A DNA stretch of 64,000 nucleotides, from contig NZ_CP036259.1 of NCBI RefSeq assembly GCF_007641255.1, positions 186,001 to 250,000 on the forward strand, in the 5' to 3' direction. The notes under the pieces are model-generated. The model did not search any database and was not told the DNA's origin. It saw only the letters and a program-made list of their open reading frames with translations. The position numbers and the translations under genes are program-made. This document shows positions 16,254 to 25,829 of the stretch, one piece after another. The DNA comes from Sporomusa termitida (GTDB taxonomy: Bacteria > Bacillota > Negativicutes > Sporomusales > Sporomusaceae). Each line of letters starts with the position of its first letter. Position 1 is the first letter of the stretch.

Positions 16254-17762
16254 ATGCGCTTTTTACATAAGTTTACGCTATTGCTTAGTATATTGATTAT
16301 CGCCAGTAGCTTTATTCAGTTTGGTATTTTTGAGCGCTCGTTTATCGCTACTACTAATTCTTTATTCTTGGCAACAAATGAAAAAGCAGCATTTAATGTC
16401 GGAGAGCAGCTTGTTGCTTATTTTAATAAGATTGAGACTTCGCTGAAGGCGATCGCCACCAGTAAACAAATTAAAAATAATCAGGTGTTGTTTGATGATG
16501 TTAATTCTTTTATCCCGGAATTGGATCTGATCTTTATTATTGACAAACAAGGCCGTGTTTTGCTGGCCAGCGGGGTGGACGGGGACCGGACCGGTTTTGA
16601 CGTGTCCCAGCGGGATTACTTTCAGCAGGCCATCCAGGGGCAAACCTACATCAGTGGTGTTTTTGCAGCCCAGAGCGGGCGGAAAGTGATCTCCATTGCA
16701 ACTCCCATCATTGAGAACGGCAGCATTACCGGGGTGGTGTTTGGCATTGTCCGGCTGCATGGCGATACATTAGCGTCCATGTTTGATGATAAATCATTCG
16801 GCCGGGGCGGGTTTATTGCTATTTTAGACAGACAGGGGACTATCGTTTACCATAACGATAGGAGCCGCATCGGCCAGCAGGGCCGGGATTTTTTGCAGCT
16901 GCAGGACGTGACCGGCTCGGCAATTATGCAGTACGATTCAGGTGCCGATTATTATCTTGGTTACAGCAAGGTGCCTGGGTTGGACTGGACTGTGATTGTG
17001 AATACCCCGGCGGCAGAGATGACACTGTTGCGCAATAGGATTATTTATGAGATTCTGGCGGTATCCTCCTTAGTGATTCTTGTCATTATTGCGATCGGCA
17101 GCTATACTGTGCGCCGTTATACCAAACCGCTTGATAAACTGGTGGAAGCCTTCAGCGCCGTCCGGAAAGGGAAATATAAGAAGATTGCGCCTTACGGCTA
17201 TGCAGCCGAATTTAGCGAGATGATTCAGGTTTATAATGATACCATTGAAAAGCTGGAAGAGGTGCATGCCGCACTGGAAGATGCGGCCGATATAGATGAG
17301 CTGACCAAGGTGTATAACCGGCGGTCTTTTGATAAAATACTGGGTATTATTGAGAGTGAGATCAAGGCCAATTCGCTGGAAAGCATCGGCATTATGATTC
17401 TGGATATTGATAATTTTAAGCTGACAAATGATACGCAGGGGCATCTGGCCGGCGATGAGGTGCTGAAAGAATTTGCGGCGATTATTGTGTCTGTCGTGGG
17501 GGGGCGGGCCGTATTCCGGTTTGGCGGGGACGAATTCGCAGTTATTGTGCGGAACTGTACCTGTGAACGGATTGCCTTCATGGCTGAGGAAATCCGGCTG
17601 CGTTGTGAAGAATCTTTCCATGGTTACACGGTAAGTATTGGTACCGCCGTTTATCCCGATAATGCTGATTCGGTCGGGGCCTTACTGGAACGGGCCGATA
17701 AAGCCCTGTATATCAGTAAGGAGATCAGGAACAAAGTAACCGCCTATAAAGAGGGTTATTAA
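16254..17762 (+). CDS. Membrane diguanylate cyclase (dCache-GGDEF)
   Basis: 502 aa. TM1 at ~5-27, an extracytoplasmic dCache-like sensor at ~28-260 ('LDLIFIIDKQGRVLLASGV', 'QRDYFQQAIQGQTYISGVF'), TM2 at ~262-285, a HAMP-like linker, then GGDEF from ~350. The active-site motif RFGGDEF is intact (422-428), so it should make c-di-GMP from two GTP. The RxxD inhibitory site normally 9 residues before GGDEF is absent, so product feedback is unlikely. The ligand is unknown; dCache domains often bind amino or organic acids. Single gene with its own terminator. Confidence 0.92.
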   Translation: MRFLHKFTLLLSILIIASSFIQFGIFERSFIATTNSLFLATNEKAAFNVGEQLVAYFNKIETSLKAIATSKQIKNNQVLFDDVNSFIPELDLIFIIDKQGRVLLASGVDGDRTGFDVSQRDYFQQAIQGQTYISGVFAAQSGRKVISIATPIIENGSITGVVFGIVRLHGDTLASMFDDKSFGRGGFIAILDRQGTIVYHNDRSRIGQQGRDFLQLQDVTGSAIMQYDSGADYYLGYSKVPGLDWTVIVNTPAAEMTLLRNRIIYEILAVSSLVILVIIAIGSYTVRRYTKPLDKLVEAFSAVRKGKYKKIAPYGYAAEFSEMIQVYNDTIEKLEEVHAALEDAADIDELTKVYNRRSFDKILGIIESEIKANSLESIGIMILDIDNFKLTNDTQGHLAGDEVLKEFAAIIVSVVGGRAVFRFGGDEFAVIVRNCTCERIAFMAEEIRLRCEESFHGYTVSIGTAVYPDNADSVGALLERADKALYISKEIRNKVTAYKEGY

Positions 17763-17769
17763 GAAAAAA

Positions 17770-17798
17770 AGGCAGCCGGTGAGCCGGCTGTCTTTTTC
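17770..17798. terminator. Bidirectional terminator between GGDEF and AEC genes
   Basis: AGGCAGCCGG (17770-17779) pairs with CCGGCTGTCT (17784-17793), flanked by AAAAAAA on the left and TTTTT on the right. It can serve the plus-strand GGDEF gene and the minus-strand AEC gene, which converge here. Confidence 0.85.
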
Positions 17799-17804
17799 TG
17801 ACGG

Positions 17805-18683
17805 TTACGGGAACAGCAGTGTTGCCGAATACACGACCAAGGTTAAGGTGATGCTGCTGAGTAAGGTGGTTACCAGTACAACCTGGGCGGCAAATTCGGG
17901 CTCATTGTTATATTCCAGGGCCAGGGCAGCACTGTTGCGGGAGGTTGGCATGGCACTGGCAATCCACAATGCCTGGGCGATAACCCCCTGTAAATGGAGC
18001 TGGCTGATCAGGAAAAAACCAATAACCGGCGCGATAATCAGCCGGATGAAGCTGCTGGTTAGTACGGTTGCCGTGTTCTGATTCAGGTTTATGCGGGCAA
18101 TCTGGGCCCCGATCGAGAGCAGCGCCATCGACAGCATGCCATTGGCGATCGTGTTGACCGGTGTCCAGATAAAGCCCGGCAGCTGCAAATGAAACAGGTT
18201 GAAACTCAGGCCGGCAACAAAACAGAAAAAAACCGGTGTTTTCAGAAAACGGACGGCTGTTTGCTGCAAACCGGTGCTGCTGGCGCTGGTATTCAGAATA
18301 CCAAAGGTAAAGGTGACGAAAATTTCAAAGAGCACAACCACCATTTGCACTGACATAGCCAGCGGATTGTGATGAAAAACCAGGTCATTCACCGGAATGC
18401 CGATGTTGCCGTTGTTCGAAAGGACAATGCTGTTGGTGAAACTGGCCGTCATGGGGCTGCTTAGTCGGCGGATGCCGGCAATGATCCGGGAAAGTGAGTA
18501 CAGGATAATAAACTGCATGACCAGGAAACCAAAGACCAGCAGCAACAGTGTCGCTGATGTTTTTGCCTCGTAGATTTTTATAAAAGTAAGGGCGGGAATG
18601 TAGTAATAAAAGAGAAGCTTGGAAAATGTCCTCATCTCAAAATTAAAGGTCCGGTGCAGGATGATTCCCAGCCCGACCAGCAC
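17805..18683 (-). CDS. AEC family transporter (auxin efflux carrier fold)
   Basis: 292 aa from GTG 18683, with about 9-10 membrane segments. Family features include 'SNNGNIGIPVNDLVF' and 'IASAMPTSRNSAALALEY'. AEC proteins move monocarboxylates or malate-like anions. The reading frame extends upstream without ATG to CTG 18728, which has AAGGTGG 5-6 nt before it; the added 'DILEQVIFPVIVLVGLG' would complete the first membrane helix, so the true start may be that CTG. It follows the PrpR-type gene closely (same strand) and probably carries a metabolite of that regulon. Confidence 0.85.
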   Translation of the reverse strand: MLVGLGIILHRTFNFEMRTFSKLLFYYYIPALTFIKIYEAKTSATLLLLVFGFLVMQFIILYSLSRIIAGIRRLSSPMTASFTNSIVLSNNGNIGIPVNDLVFHHNPLAMSVQMVVVLFEIFVTFTFGILNTSASSTGLQQTAVRFLKTPVFFCFVAGLSFNLFHLQLPGFIWTPVNTIANGMLSMALLSIGAQIARINLNQNTATVLTSSFIRLIIAPVIGFFLISQLHLQGVIAQALWIASAMPTSRNSAALALEYNNEPEFAAQVVLVTTLLSSITLTLVVYSATLLFP

Positions 18684-18747
18684 AATTACCGGGAAGATAA
18701 CCTGCTCAAGGATGTCCAGGAGAACCAGCGGGAACCACCTTCATTTC

Positions 18748-20673
18748 TTAGATTGTTAGCTGCTTTTCACGAATGCTTTTTAGTTTGCGGGTCAGTGTTG
18801 ACCGGCCGATGCCCAGATAGGCCGCTGCTTTTTCCAGCGTGTCGTGTTCGGCAACCGCCCTGAGGATCAATTCATGCTCAAGATCTTTTACCTGCGGGCG
18901 AATCTGATGGCTGTCGTCAACCGGCGGGATTGACAATGCGCTTAAAATATTGGGGGCTACTAATTGCAGATAGCCTTCGATATCCTGCTCCTGTGCAAAG
19001 GAATCGACGAAGAAGGCAAACCGCTGCACAATGTTTTGCAGTTCACGGACATTGCCGGGCCAGCTGTATTTTTCCAGGTAAGGCAGTGTTTTGGCGATAA
19101 TCGGCAACAGCTGCTGTTTCTTGCCGGGGGGCAAAAAGTGTTCACAAAGATGTTTAATGTCTTCCCGCCGTTCCGACAGGGTCGGAACCTCTAACCACAG
19201 TACATTAAGCCGGTAAAACAGGTCCTCCCTGATCATATTTTTGTTTAATAAATCTTCCGGACTTTTATTGGAGGCGGCGATAACCCGGATATTTACAGGA
19301 ATAATGGATTCACCGCCAATCCGCAGGACCTCCCGCTCCTGCAGCACACGCAGAAATCGTCCCTGCACCTCCAGGGGCAGGGCGTCAATTTCATCGAGAA
19401 AGATTGTGCCGCAGTGCGCCAGTTCAAACAAGCCGTATTTGCCTTTGCGGCGGGCGCCGGTAAAGGCTCCCTCCTCGTAACCGAACAGTTCGCTTTCCAG
19501 CAGGGTGGGAGGCAGGGCACCGCAGTTGACGGCCACAAAGGGATTGGCATAGCGTTCGCTGGCATTATGGATACTCTGGGCAAACAGCTCTTTGCCGGTG
19601 CCGGAAGCACCGTAGAGCAGGATCGTCAGGTCGGACTGGGCAAAGTTTGCCGCCACTTTTTTCTTAACTGCCAAAATTTTGGATACACCGATGATGTCTG
19701 AGAAGGTGGCCTTAGCCCTAAACTGGCTGTTGCCTGTTAATTCTTTGCGGATTTTATTCTCGGCTTGTACCACTTTGGATGATTCCTGAAAGGTGGCTAC
19801 TGCGCCCACAATTTCCGAGTCGCATTTGACCGGTACCCTGTTGGTGAAGATCCGGGCGTGCCCGGTATCCTGCAGTTCGCCGATTTCAGCCAGACCTGTC
19901 CGGAGGATGTGATCCAGGCGGGAGTTGGGGACAACATCGGCGATGTTTTTACCGATGACACTGGCGGCATCGAGTTCAAGCACTTTTTCGGCGGCCTGAT
20001 TAAAGATCTCCACTGCCCCGCTGGCATCAACAGCAATGATTCCGTCATAAGTTGCATCAAGTATGGCCTCCAGGCGGCGTGACTTGCGTGATTCCTCCTT
20101 GCGCAGGGTTGCCAGCTTGTCGGCCTCCAGAAAAGCGGAGTGCAGTGTGGTCCGGTTTGTCCGGAGAAAAACGTTAGCCAGCCCGTAATTCTTTGCGTAC
20201 TGCACAGACGGTCCTCCACCGACAACGCAATACTCGCCTGAATGGGCAAGAGCCCGCACTTTTTCCTCCAGATCTTCCAGGCTGTGAAACAAAAGTTCGG
20301 TAATGGAAATGCCAAGGACTTTTTCCATGAGATCCAGTCCCAGCAGCGGGGCGTCGAAGGTGGTTATGGCAATATTTTTATTAATCTGCCTGGCTTCGTC
20401 TAACCCTTCCAGAATATCATAAGGACTGGTGTTGACCCGGACAACCGGGACTGTGAAGGTGTTGGCCAGATACTTGGCCGTTCCGCCCCGGCTGATGATT
20501 ACATCAACGGGGGGACCCTCCAGTTTCCGGAGTATTTCGGCGGCCTCTTCCAGCCAGCCTTCATAAAACTCAACCTCTAAGTCGATCCCGGCTGCGACGG
20601 ATTGTGCCAGAGTGGATAAATCCCGGTAAGGAGAAACAAAGACAATACGATTCACAATACCCCGCCCTTTCAT
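18748..20673 (-). CDS. PrpR-type sigma-54-dependent transcriptional activator
   Basis: 641 aa from ATG 20673; GTG 20655 (with AAAGGGCGGGG upstream) and a TTG at 20763 are alternatives. Order: PrpR N-terminal ligand-sensing domain (~1-175, 'DVIISRGGTAKYLA', 'VVRVNTSPYDIL'), PAS domain (~210-310), AAA+ sigma-54 domain (Walker A GASGTGKE; sigma-54 contact GAFTGA), and a C-terminal Fis-type HTH ('TLEKAAAYLGIGRSTLTRKL'). It should activate a -24/-12 promoter, and a perfect one lies at 22101 before the divergent catabolic operon. The effector is unknown, perhaps a CoA-thioester precursor or organic acid. Confidence 0.92.
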   Translation of the reverse strand: MKGRGIVNRIVFVSPYRDLSTLAQSVAAGIDLEVEFYEGWLEEAAEILRKLEGPPVDVIISRGGTAKYLANTFTVPVVRVNTSPYDILEGLDEARQINKNIAITTFDAPLLGLDLMEKVLGISITELLFHSLEDLEEKVRALAHSGEYCVVGGGPSVQYAKNYGLANVFLRTNRTTLHSAFLEADKLATLRKEESRKSRRLEAILDATYDGIIAVDASGAVEIFNQAAEKVLELDAASVIGKNIADVVPNSRLDHILRTGLAEIGELQDTGHARIFTNRVPVKCDSEIVGAVATFQESSKVVQAENKIRKELTGNSQFRAKATFSDIIGVSKILAVKKKVAANFAQSDLTILLYGASGTGKELFAQSIHNASERYANPFVAVNCGALPPTLLESELFGYEEGAFTGARRKGKYGLFELAHCGTIFLDEIDALPLEVQGRFLRVLQEREVLRIGGESIIPVNIRVIAASNKSPEDLLNKNMIREDLFYRLNVLWLEVPTLSERREDIKHLCEHFLPPGKKQQLLPIIAKTLPYLEKYSWPGNVRELQNIVQRFAFFVDSFAQEQDIEGYLQLVAPNILSALSIPPVDDSHQIRPQVKDLEHELILRAVAEHDTLEKAAAYLGIGRSTLTRKLKSIREKQLTI

Positions 20674-20766
20674 AAATAGTGAGCAAACGGTGCTGCTGAT
20701 GTGCTGTGGCTGTAAAAATTCAGATAGCTGCTTAGGCAGTGATATCAATATTCTTTTATCCAATCA

Positions 20767-21609
20767 TTAGAGATCGTTCAATTCTTTGGTGACAAGGTCC
20801 AACTCATTAGCCAGCACACAAACTTGCTGGCTAACGGCAGACAGGTTCGTCATGGCATTGGCTATCACGGTTACGGCCTGGTCGACGGTGTGCACCTCAG
20901 CTGTAATTCTGGTGCTGTTGGACTGAATCATACCGACGGTGGTAACGCCGCTTTTTACGGATTCAGCTCCCTGGCCGGCAAGTTTTCTCATTTCTGCAGC
21001 AACGACGTGAAACCCTTGTCCGAATTTTCCGGCTCTTGCTGCTTCAATACTGGCATTTAACCCCAGCAGGTTGGTCTGACTGACAATTTCTTTCAGGGAG
21101 AATAACAAATCTCCCGTATTCTTAGCATATGTCTGTGAACCCTGAACTATTTGCAATAGTGTTTTAATGACGGCGGCAATTTCTTCGGCCTGGGCAGCCA
21201 CGTTTTCACAGGTTGCGGCGATGCAGCGCATCTGCCTGTGAAGTTCGGTGGACATTTCCCGGGTCTTTTCATATTTATCGACAGGCAGGGAGATGGCATA
21301 GGCGCCTACCACCTCGCCGCCATTGTCGATAATCGGGTTTGCACAGCCAATATAAGGCAGGCCACGGGCTGATTTATCCACTTTCATAAAAATTTTCCGT
21401 TGTTCCTTCATAGCCCTGTCAACTAAGCTGCCTTCCCGGATCGGCTGGCCTACCGGGATTTGCAGATTAAGGTTTTCAGGCGGCACAAAGGCCAGGTATT
21501 TTTCCCGGTCAGTAATGGTTACGCCGATATTATAGGGGAGGGTCTGCAGAAAAATTGGGTAAGTGCGCAAAACGGAGGCCAGGATATCTTCTTTAGTGTT
21601 GGGTTGCAT
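20767..21609 (-). CDS. Soluble methyl-accepting chemotaxis protein-like sensor
   Basis: 280 aa without membrane segments. Residues ~1-125 form a sensor domain of the short cytoplasmic type; residues ~130-280 are a shortened MCP signalling coiled coil with the conserved hairpin '[19 protein letters not shown]' (here [25 protein letters not shown]). It may feed information on the regulon's substrate to CheA, or act with the adjacent activator. Its stop is just 4 bp from the extended PrpR frame, so the two are co-transcribed. Confidence 0.85.
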   Translation of the reverse strand: MQPNTKEDILASVLRTYPIFLQTLPYNIGVTITDREKYLAFVPPENLNLQIPVGQPIREGSLVDRAMKEQRKIFMKVDKSARGLPYIGCANPIIDNGGEVVGAYAISLPVDKYEKTREMSTELHRQMRCIAATCENVAAQAEEIAAVIKTLLQIVQGSQTYAKNTGDLLFSLKEIVSQTNLLGLNASIEAARAGKFGQGFHVVAAEMRKLAGQGAESVKSGVTTVGMIQSNSTRITAEVHTVDQAVTVIANAMTNLSAVSQQVCVLANELDLVTKELNDL

Positions 21610-21855
21610 TATTTTTCCTCCAGGTTAATACTTCCTAATTATATAATTTTAATGCAATTTTTATGCCAATATTCAGAGAATAAGCCTGCTCCCGCTTGCG
21701 AAACAATCGGGATTGAGGCGGGCTCCTGGCGAAAATAACAGAATATTAATGTTTTTAATCAGTTTAATGGCTTGAAAAAAAGCTAAGTATTCACTGGCTG
21801 TAAGCTAAAAACTCCTGGTTATGCTGTACTGCCCACAGTCATTTTTGCACATGTT

Positions 21856-21904
21856 AGCTCATATGTGAGCCTGAATTAGCCAATTTCAGGCTCGCATATG
21901 AGCT
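21856..21904. promoter_or_regulatory. Candidate enhancer (UAS) for the sigma-54 activator
   Basis: Two 20-bp arms, beginning AGCTCATATG at 21856 and ending CATATGAGCT at 21904, pair with one mismatch around a 9-nt loop. Each arm holds a near-palindrome GCTCATATGTGAGC. The dyad lies about 220 bp upstream of the -24 element, typical for an enhancer bound by a sigma-54 activator. A short T-run follows, so a terminator is an alternative, but no plus-strand gene lies upstream to terminate. Confidence 0.6.
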
Positions 21905-22100
21905 GGTTTTTTTAACTTTGCCGATCTTCGGCCGATTAACGAGAGTGAATTTGAAGCTAGGCTAACCTGGAGAGGCAGCGCAGCTTTTACCGGGCGAAGT
22001 TCACAGGCGAGCCTAATGCTGGCGCAGGAGGCTCAGATATAAGCCTGATTGCCGGTTGCAGATCAGCGAAAAACGGCCTATATTAGGGAAGTTAGATGAT

Positions 22101-22116
22101 TGGCACAATTCTTGCT
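22101..22116 (+). promoter_or_regulatory. Sigma-54 (-24/-12) promoter
   Basis: TGGCAC-AATTC-TTGCTA matches the sigma-54 consensus TGGCAC-N5-TTGCW exactly. It is 125 bp upstream of the MFS start, and the divergent operon encodes a sigma-54 activator. Confidence 0.92.
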
Positions 22117-22240
22117 AATGGTATTGGCGTGAGCAAGAGCTATTTGTGATGGAGGGAGGGATAATTGGTCAGTCTAAGAACACCACATACTCAGAGACGT
22201 TGTCGATACGGTAACTAATTATCAATAGGAGGGATTTTGA

Positions 22241-23563
22241 ATGAGTGGTAAGACAAGTAAATATCGTTGGTTTGTATTGGCGTTGCTTTTCATTCTCTAT
22301 ACGGTGGCTAATGCCGACCGGGCAAATATTGGTTTTGCACTGCCTTATCTCCGGAAAGAATTTGCAATGTCGAATACGGAAGCCGGAGCCATCATCAGTT
22401 TGTTTTTTATTGGGTACGCGGCTTTGCAAATTCCGTCAGGTTTTCTCGTCAAGAAGTTTGGGGCCAGAAAGATGTTTACCCTGGGCATGCTTCTGACATC
22501 AGTATTTACAGGGATGGTTGGTATGGCGAATTCTGTATTTGCCCTTAAGGCCCTGCGGATGGGGGTTGGCGTTGCCGAAGCGCCGGTTGCCATTGCTTGT
22601 ACGGCGACAATCAACAGTTGGTTTCCGGCTAAAGAGAAAGGCACGGCTTCCGGCATTTTTCTGGCCGGTTCCAAACTCGGGCCCCTGATTGTTCCGCCGC
22701 TGTGCGCCTGGATTATCTCGGTCTGGGGCTGGCGGGAGATTTTCTACTTCTTTATGATCCCGGGAATGCTGCTGGCGATTGTCTGGTTCTTTCTGGTCGC
22801 TGACAAACCAGCTGAGAGCCGGTTTGTCTCGGCGGCGGAAGCTCAGTATATTGCCAATGAGACTACTGATGCGACTGTAAAGCAAAACCAAGGGAACAAA
22901 CGGGAATACAAACTCTGGTGGTTGGATAAAATCGTCCGCGCTAAAAAGGTCGAGCCCCTTGTCAGCTCGGCCCAGGTCTTCCGGTCCTGGGATATTTTTG
23001 GGGCTGCTTGCGGTTATTTCTTTATGGTTGGTATTGTCAGTGTACTGATGTCCTGGCTGCCGACCTATCTCGTAACAGTCAAACAATTTGCGATTATGAA
23101 AACAGCTTTTGTTTCGGCCGCGCCTTTTGCCGGGACGGTTGTCGGCAATTTCTTCGGCGGCTGGGTGTCGGACAATGTTTTAAATAAGCGCCGTAAACCG
23201 CTCATGATGATTACCGCCCTGTCAACAACGATTATGATGTATTCGCTGATTAATGCACCGGCTGACCCTTATGCCCTGGCTTTTCTGTTGTTTATTACCG
23301 GTGTTCTGCTTGCCTTGGGGTATTCGGCGTTTATGGTGTATCCAATGGGCCGTACCAATAAAGAAACCTATCCGGTTGCTTTCGGTATTGTCAATACCGG
23401 CGGTCAGCTTGGCGGTGCCGGTGCCCCGCTGTTTGTGGGGATGATCCTGGACAAGTTCAACTGGGATGCGGTGTTTTTGTCTTTGGCCATTGGTTCATTG
23501 ATCTGCCTGGCTGTTGTGGCCACAATTGTTGAACCTGTGGAAGACCCGTTAGAACGGGCTTAA
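22241..23563 (+). CDS. MFS transporter (ACS-type organic anion uptake)
   Basis: 440 aa, about 12 membrane helices. The N-terminus 'RWFVLALLFILYTVANADRANIGFALPYL' is characteristic of the anion:cation symporter family (hexuronate, glucarate, phthalate carriers), with an MFS motif 'GFLVKKFGARKMF' after TM2. It is the first gene after the sigma-54 promoter, with GGAGGG upstream, and should import the substrate of the following enzymes. Confidence 0.88.
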   Translation: MSGKTSKYRWFVLALLFILYTVANADRANIGFALPYLRKEFAMSNTEAGAIISLFFIGYAALQIPSGFLVKKFGARKMFTLGMLLTSVFTGMVGMANSVFALKALRMGVGVAEAPVAIACTATINSWFPAKEKGTASGIFLAGSKLGPLIVPPLCAWIISVWGWREIFYFFMIPGMLLAIVWFFLVADKPAESRFVSAAEAQYIANETTDATVKQNQGNKREYKLWWLDKIVRAKKVEPLVSSAQVFRSWDIFGAACGYFFMVGIVSVLMSWLPTYLVTVKQFAIMKTAFVSAAPFAGTVVGNFFGGWVSDNVLNKRRKPLMMITALSTTIMMYSLINAPADPYALAFLLFITGVLLALGYSAFMVYPMGRTNKETYPVAFGIVNTGGQLGGAGAPLFVGMILDKFNWDAVFLSLAIGSLICLAVVATIVEPVEDPLERA

Positions 23564-23602
23564 CTATTTAAATAATTAGAATCAATCAGAGGAGGAATAG
23601 GG

Positions 23603-24811
23603 ATGTTGGAAAATTCAACTATGCCAGGAGCTTTACAAGGAATTACAGTACTTGACCTAACACGGGTTTTGGCAGGCCCTTTCAGTACGATGATGTTGGC
23701 CGATATGGGGGCCAATGTCATCAAAATCGAGGAACCGAAAAAGGGAGATGACACCCGCCATTTCGGACCGTTCAGAAATGGTGAAAGTATTTACTATATT
23801 ACCAATAACCGCAACAAAAAAGGCATTTCTCTGAACCTGAAGGACCCTAAGGCCAAAGAGATGTTCAAAGAAATGGTTAAAAAAGCCGATGTCGTTACAG
23901 AAAACTATCGTCCGGGGACAATGGAAAAACTGGGACTTGGTTATGACGTGCTGAAGGAGCTTAACCCCAGAATTATTTATGGCTGCATCTCCGGCTTTGG
24001 CCATTATGGCCGCTATAAAGACCGGCCCGGCTATGATATTATCGCCCAGGCCATGAGCGGGCTGATGAGCACCACCGGCTGGCCTGACTCACCTCCCACC
24101 CGGACCGGTACGGCCACCGGCGATGTATTAGGCGGGCTGTATATGACAATTGGCATACTGGCGGCTTTGCAGGGCCGGCATATAACCGGTCTGGGCCAGA
24201 AAGTCGATGTGGCGCTGGTAGACTCGGCCATTGCCGCTATGGGCAATGTTAATATGCTGTATCTGGCTGACGGCAGCATTCCCAAGCGCATCGGCAACCG
24301 CTATGAATCAACTTATCCGTATGATTCCTTTGAGTGCAAAGACGGCAGTTGTGTGATCGGGGCGGCTAATGATAAATTCTGGCAGATACTGTGCAGCCTG
24401 ATGGAGAAACCGGCCATCGCGGAATTACCTGAGTACCTTCGCATCCGCGACCGGATACAAAATCATGTTGCGGTAAAACGGGAGATTGAGGAGTGGTCCA
24501 GGACCAAAACCGCCAGCGAGGTTGTTGACGCCTGCCTGGGCGCAGGCATACCGGCCGCCCCGGTGTATGATGTGGCTCAGGTCGTGGCTGATCCCCATAT
24601 TTCCCAGGACCGGGAGATGTTTGTTGACCAGGAGCATCCCATTGCCGGCAAAGTGACGGTTACCGGCAGCCCGTTTAAACTGTCAGGCACCCCGGCTACT
24701 GTCAGAACCCCCTCGCCGGCGCTGGGGCAGGATAACCTTGCCGTCTACCAGGAATTATTGGGCCTGGATGAACAGCAATTGGCCGAATTAAAGGCCGCAG
24801 GCGTAATTTAG
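23603..24811 (+). CDS. Family III CoA-transferase (CaiB/BaiF)
   Basis: 402 aa, usual family length. The N-terminus 'GALQGITVLDLTRVLAGPFSTMMLADMGANVIKIE' (in part) is diagnostic. The catalytic aspartate that forms the acyl anhydride is D174 in TGDVLGG, after the conserved 'YDIIAQAMSGLM'. It would move CoA from an acyl-CoA donor onto the imported carboxylate, priming it for the lyase encoded next. The donor is unknown. GGAGG precedes ATG 23603. Confidence 0.92.
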   Translation: MLENSTMPGALQGITVLDLTRVLAGPFSTMMLADMGANVIKIEEPKKGDDTRHFGPFRNGESIYYITNNRNKKGISLNLKDPKAKEMFKEMVKKADVVTENYRPGTMEKLGLGYDVLKELNPRIIYGCISGFGHYGRYKDRPGYDIIAQAMSGLMSTTGWPDSPPTRTGTATGDVLGGLYMTIGILAALQGRHITGLGQKVDVALVDSAIAAMGNVNMLYLADGSIPKRIGNRYESTYPYDSFECKDGSCVIGAANDKFWQILCSLMEKPAIAELPEYLRIRDRIQNHVAVKREIEEWSRTKTASEVVDACLGAGIPAAPVYDVAQVVADPHISQDREMFVDQEHPIAGKVTVTGSPFKLSGTPATVRTPSPALGQDNLAVYQELLGLDEQQLAELKAAGVI

Positions 24812-24853
24812 CAAATAAGTGTGTCCGAAAAGTAATGTGAAAGAGGCGATCGT

Positions 24854-25756
24854 ATGCAGCTTCCTGAAAAAGTTGAAATTATCGAGGTTTGCCCCCGGGA
24901 CGGCCTCCAGAATATAAAAACACCAATCCCGACTGAGGTAAAAATAGCCATTATTGATCAATTAGTGGATTGTGGCTTTAACTGGATTGAAGCAACTTCG
25001 TTTGTCCATCCCCGGGCGATTCCGCAAATGGCGGATGCGGCTGAGGTATTGACGACGGTTAAAGCCCGTCATGGCAGCAAGGTCGGTTTTATCGCCCTGG
25101 CGCCTAACCTGTTTGGGGCGAAACGGGCGATTGAAGCCGGGGCCGACGCGATTACTTTCGTTGCTTCGGCCAGTGAGAAGCACAACCTGGAAAATACCCG
25201 GCAAACCATTGAGCAGTCTATTGCCGCTTTTGCCGAGGTTTGCAAGATCAAAGCCGACCGTAAAGTGCGCTTGGCGATTGCCACTGCCTTTGACTGCCCT
25301 TTTGCCGGGGCCGTGGCGCCGGCGCAGGTGGTCAAACTGATTGAAGCCGGCCTGGCGGCCGGAGCTGACGAATTTTTGCTGGCCGATACCATTGGTACGG
25401 CCAGCCCCCGGCAGATGGATGCCCTGCTGAGTCTGGTACGGGTGAAGTATCCGCAGCTTTCGTTTATCCTGCATATTCATGACACGCAGGGCATGGGGCT
25501 GGCCAATGTGTTAACAGCCCTGAATTTTGGTGTGACGCGGTTTGAGGGCTCGGCGTTCGGGCTGGGCGGCTGCCCCTTTGCCCCCGGTGCCGCCGGCAAT
25601 ATTGCGACCGAGGACCTGGTCAATATGCTGCACAAGCTGGGGGTGGACACAGGCCTCGATTATGAAAAGATTATTCAGGTAGCCCATTTTATCGAAGCTA
25701 AGCTGGGCATTTTGCCTGTGGGCCATATGGCCCGTGTGGCCTGCCCTCAACAATAA
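24854..25756 (+). CDS. Hydroxymethylglutaryl-CoA lyase-like enzyme (DRE-TIM family)
   Basis: 300 aa. 'EVCPRDGLQN' carries the catalytic Arg/Asp, 'HIHDTQGMGLAN' the metal-binding HxH, and 'FGLGGCPFAPGAAGN' the HMG-CoA lyase cysteine loop. HMG-CoA lyase yields acetyl-CoA and acetoacetate. The same fold also handles other 3-hydroxyacyl-CoAs such as citramalyl-CoA-type substrates, giving acetyl-CoA plus a 2-oxoacid. The neighbouring 2-oxoacid oxidoreductase favours a product of that kind, but this is inference. GAAAGAGGCG precedes the start. Confidence 0.85.
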   Translation: MQLPEKVEIIEVCPRDGLQNIKTPIPTEVKIAIIDQLVDCGFNWIEATSFVHPRAIPQMADAAEVLTTVKARHGSKVGFIALAPNLFGAKRAIEAGADAITFVASASEKHNLENTRQTIEQSIAAFAEVCKIKADRKVRLAIATAFDCPFAGAVAPAQVVKLIEAGLAAGADEFLLADTIGTASPRQMDALLSLVRVKYPQLSFILHIHDTQGMGLANVLTALNFGVTRFEGSAFGLGGCPFAPGAAGNIATEDLVNMLHKLGVDTGLDYEKIIQVAHFIEAKLGILPVGHMARVACPQQ

Positions 25757-25829
25757 TTTGTATCCTCCTTTCCTTGCGGTGGGGCGGATGGACGGAGCGC
25801 TGACTGTTTTTAGAGAAAGGAGGTGCAAT

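Larger units (their letters stand above)
21610..22240. other. Divergent control region between the sigma-54 activator operon and its target
   Basis: About 630 bp without a gene. From left to right it holds the start region of the chemoreceptor gene, the long dyad at 21856-21904, scattered 'gagcct/aggctc' half-sites (near 22015 and 22029), the -24/-12 promoter at 22101-22116, and an untranslated leader ending in AGGAGGG before ATG 22241. Confidence 0.7.

Noticed and set aside
20674-20763. N-terminal extension of the sigma-54 activator from TTG 20763
   Set aside because: The extra 30 residues do not look like the PrpR N-domain and there is no ribosome site; the family domain begins after ATG 20673.
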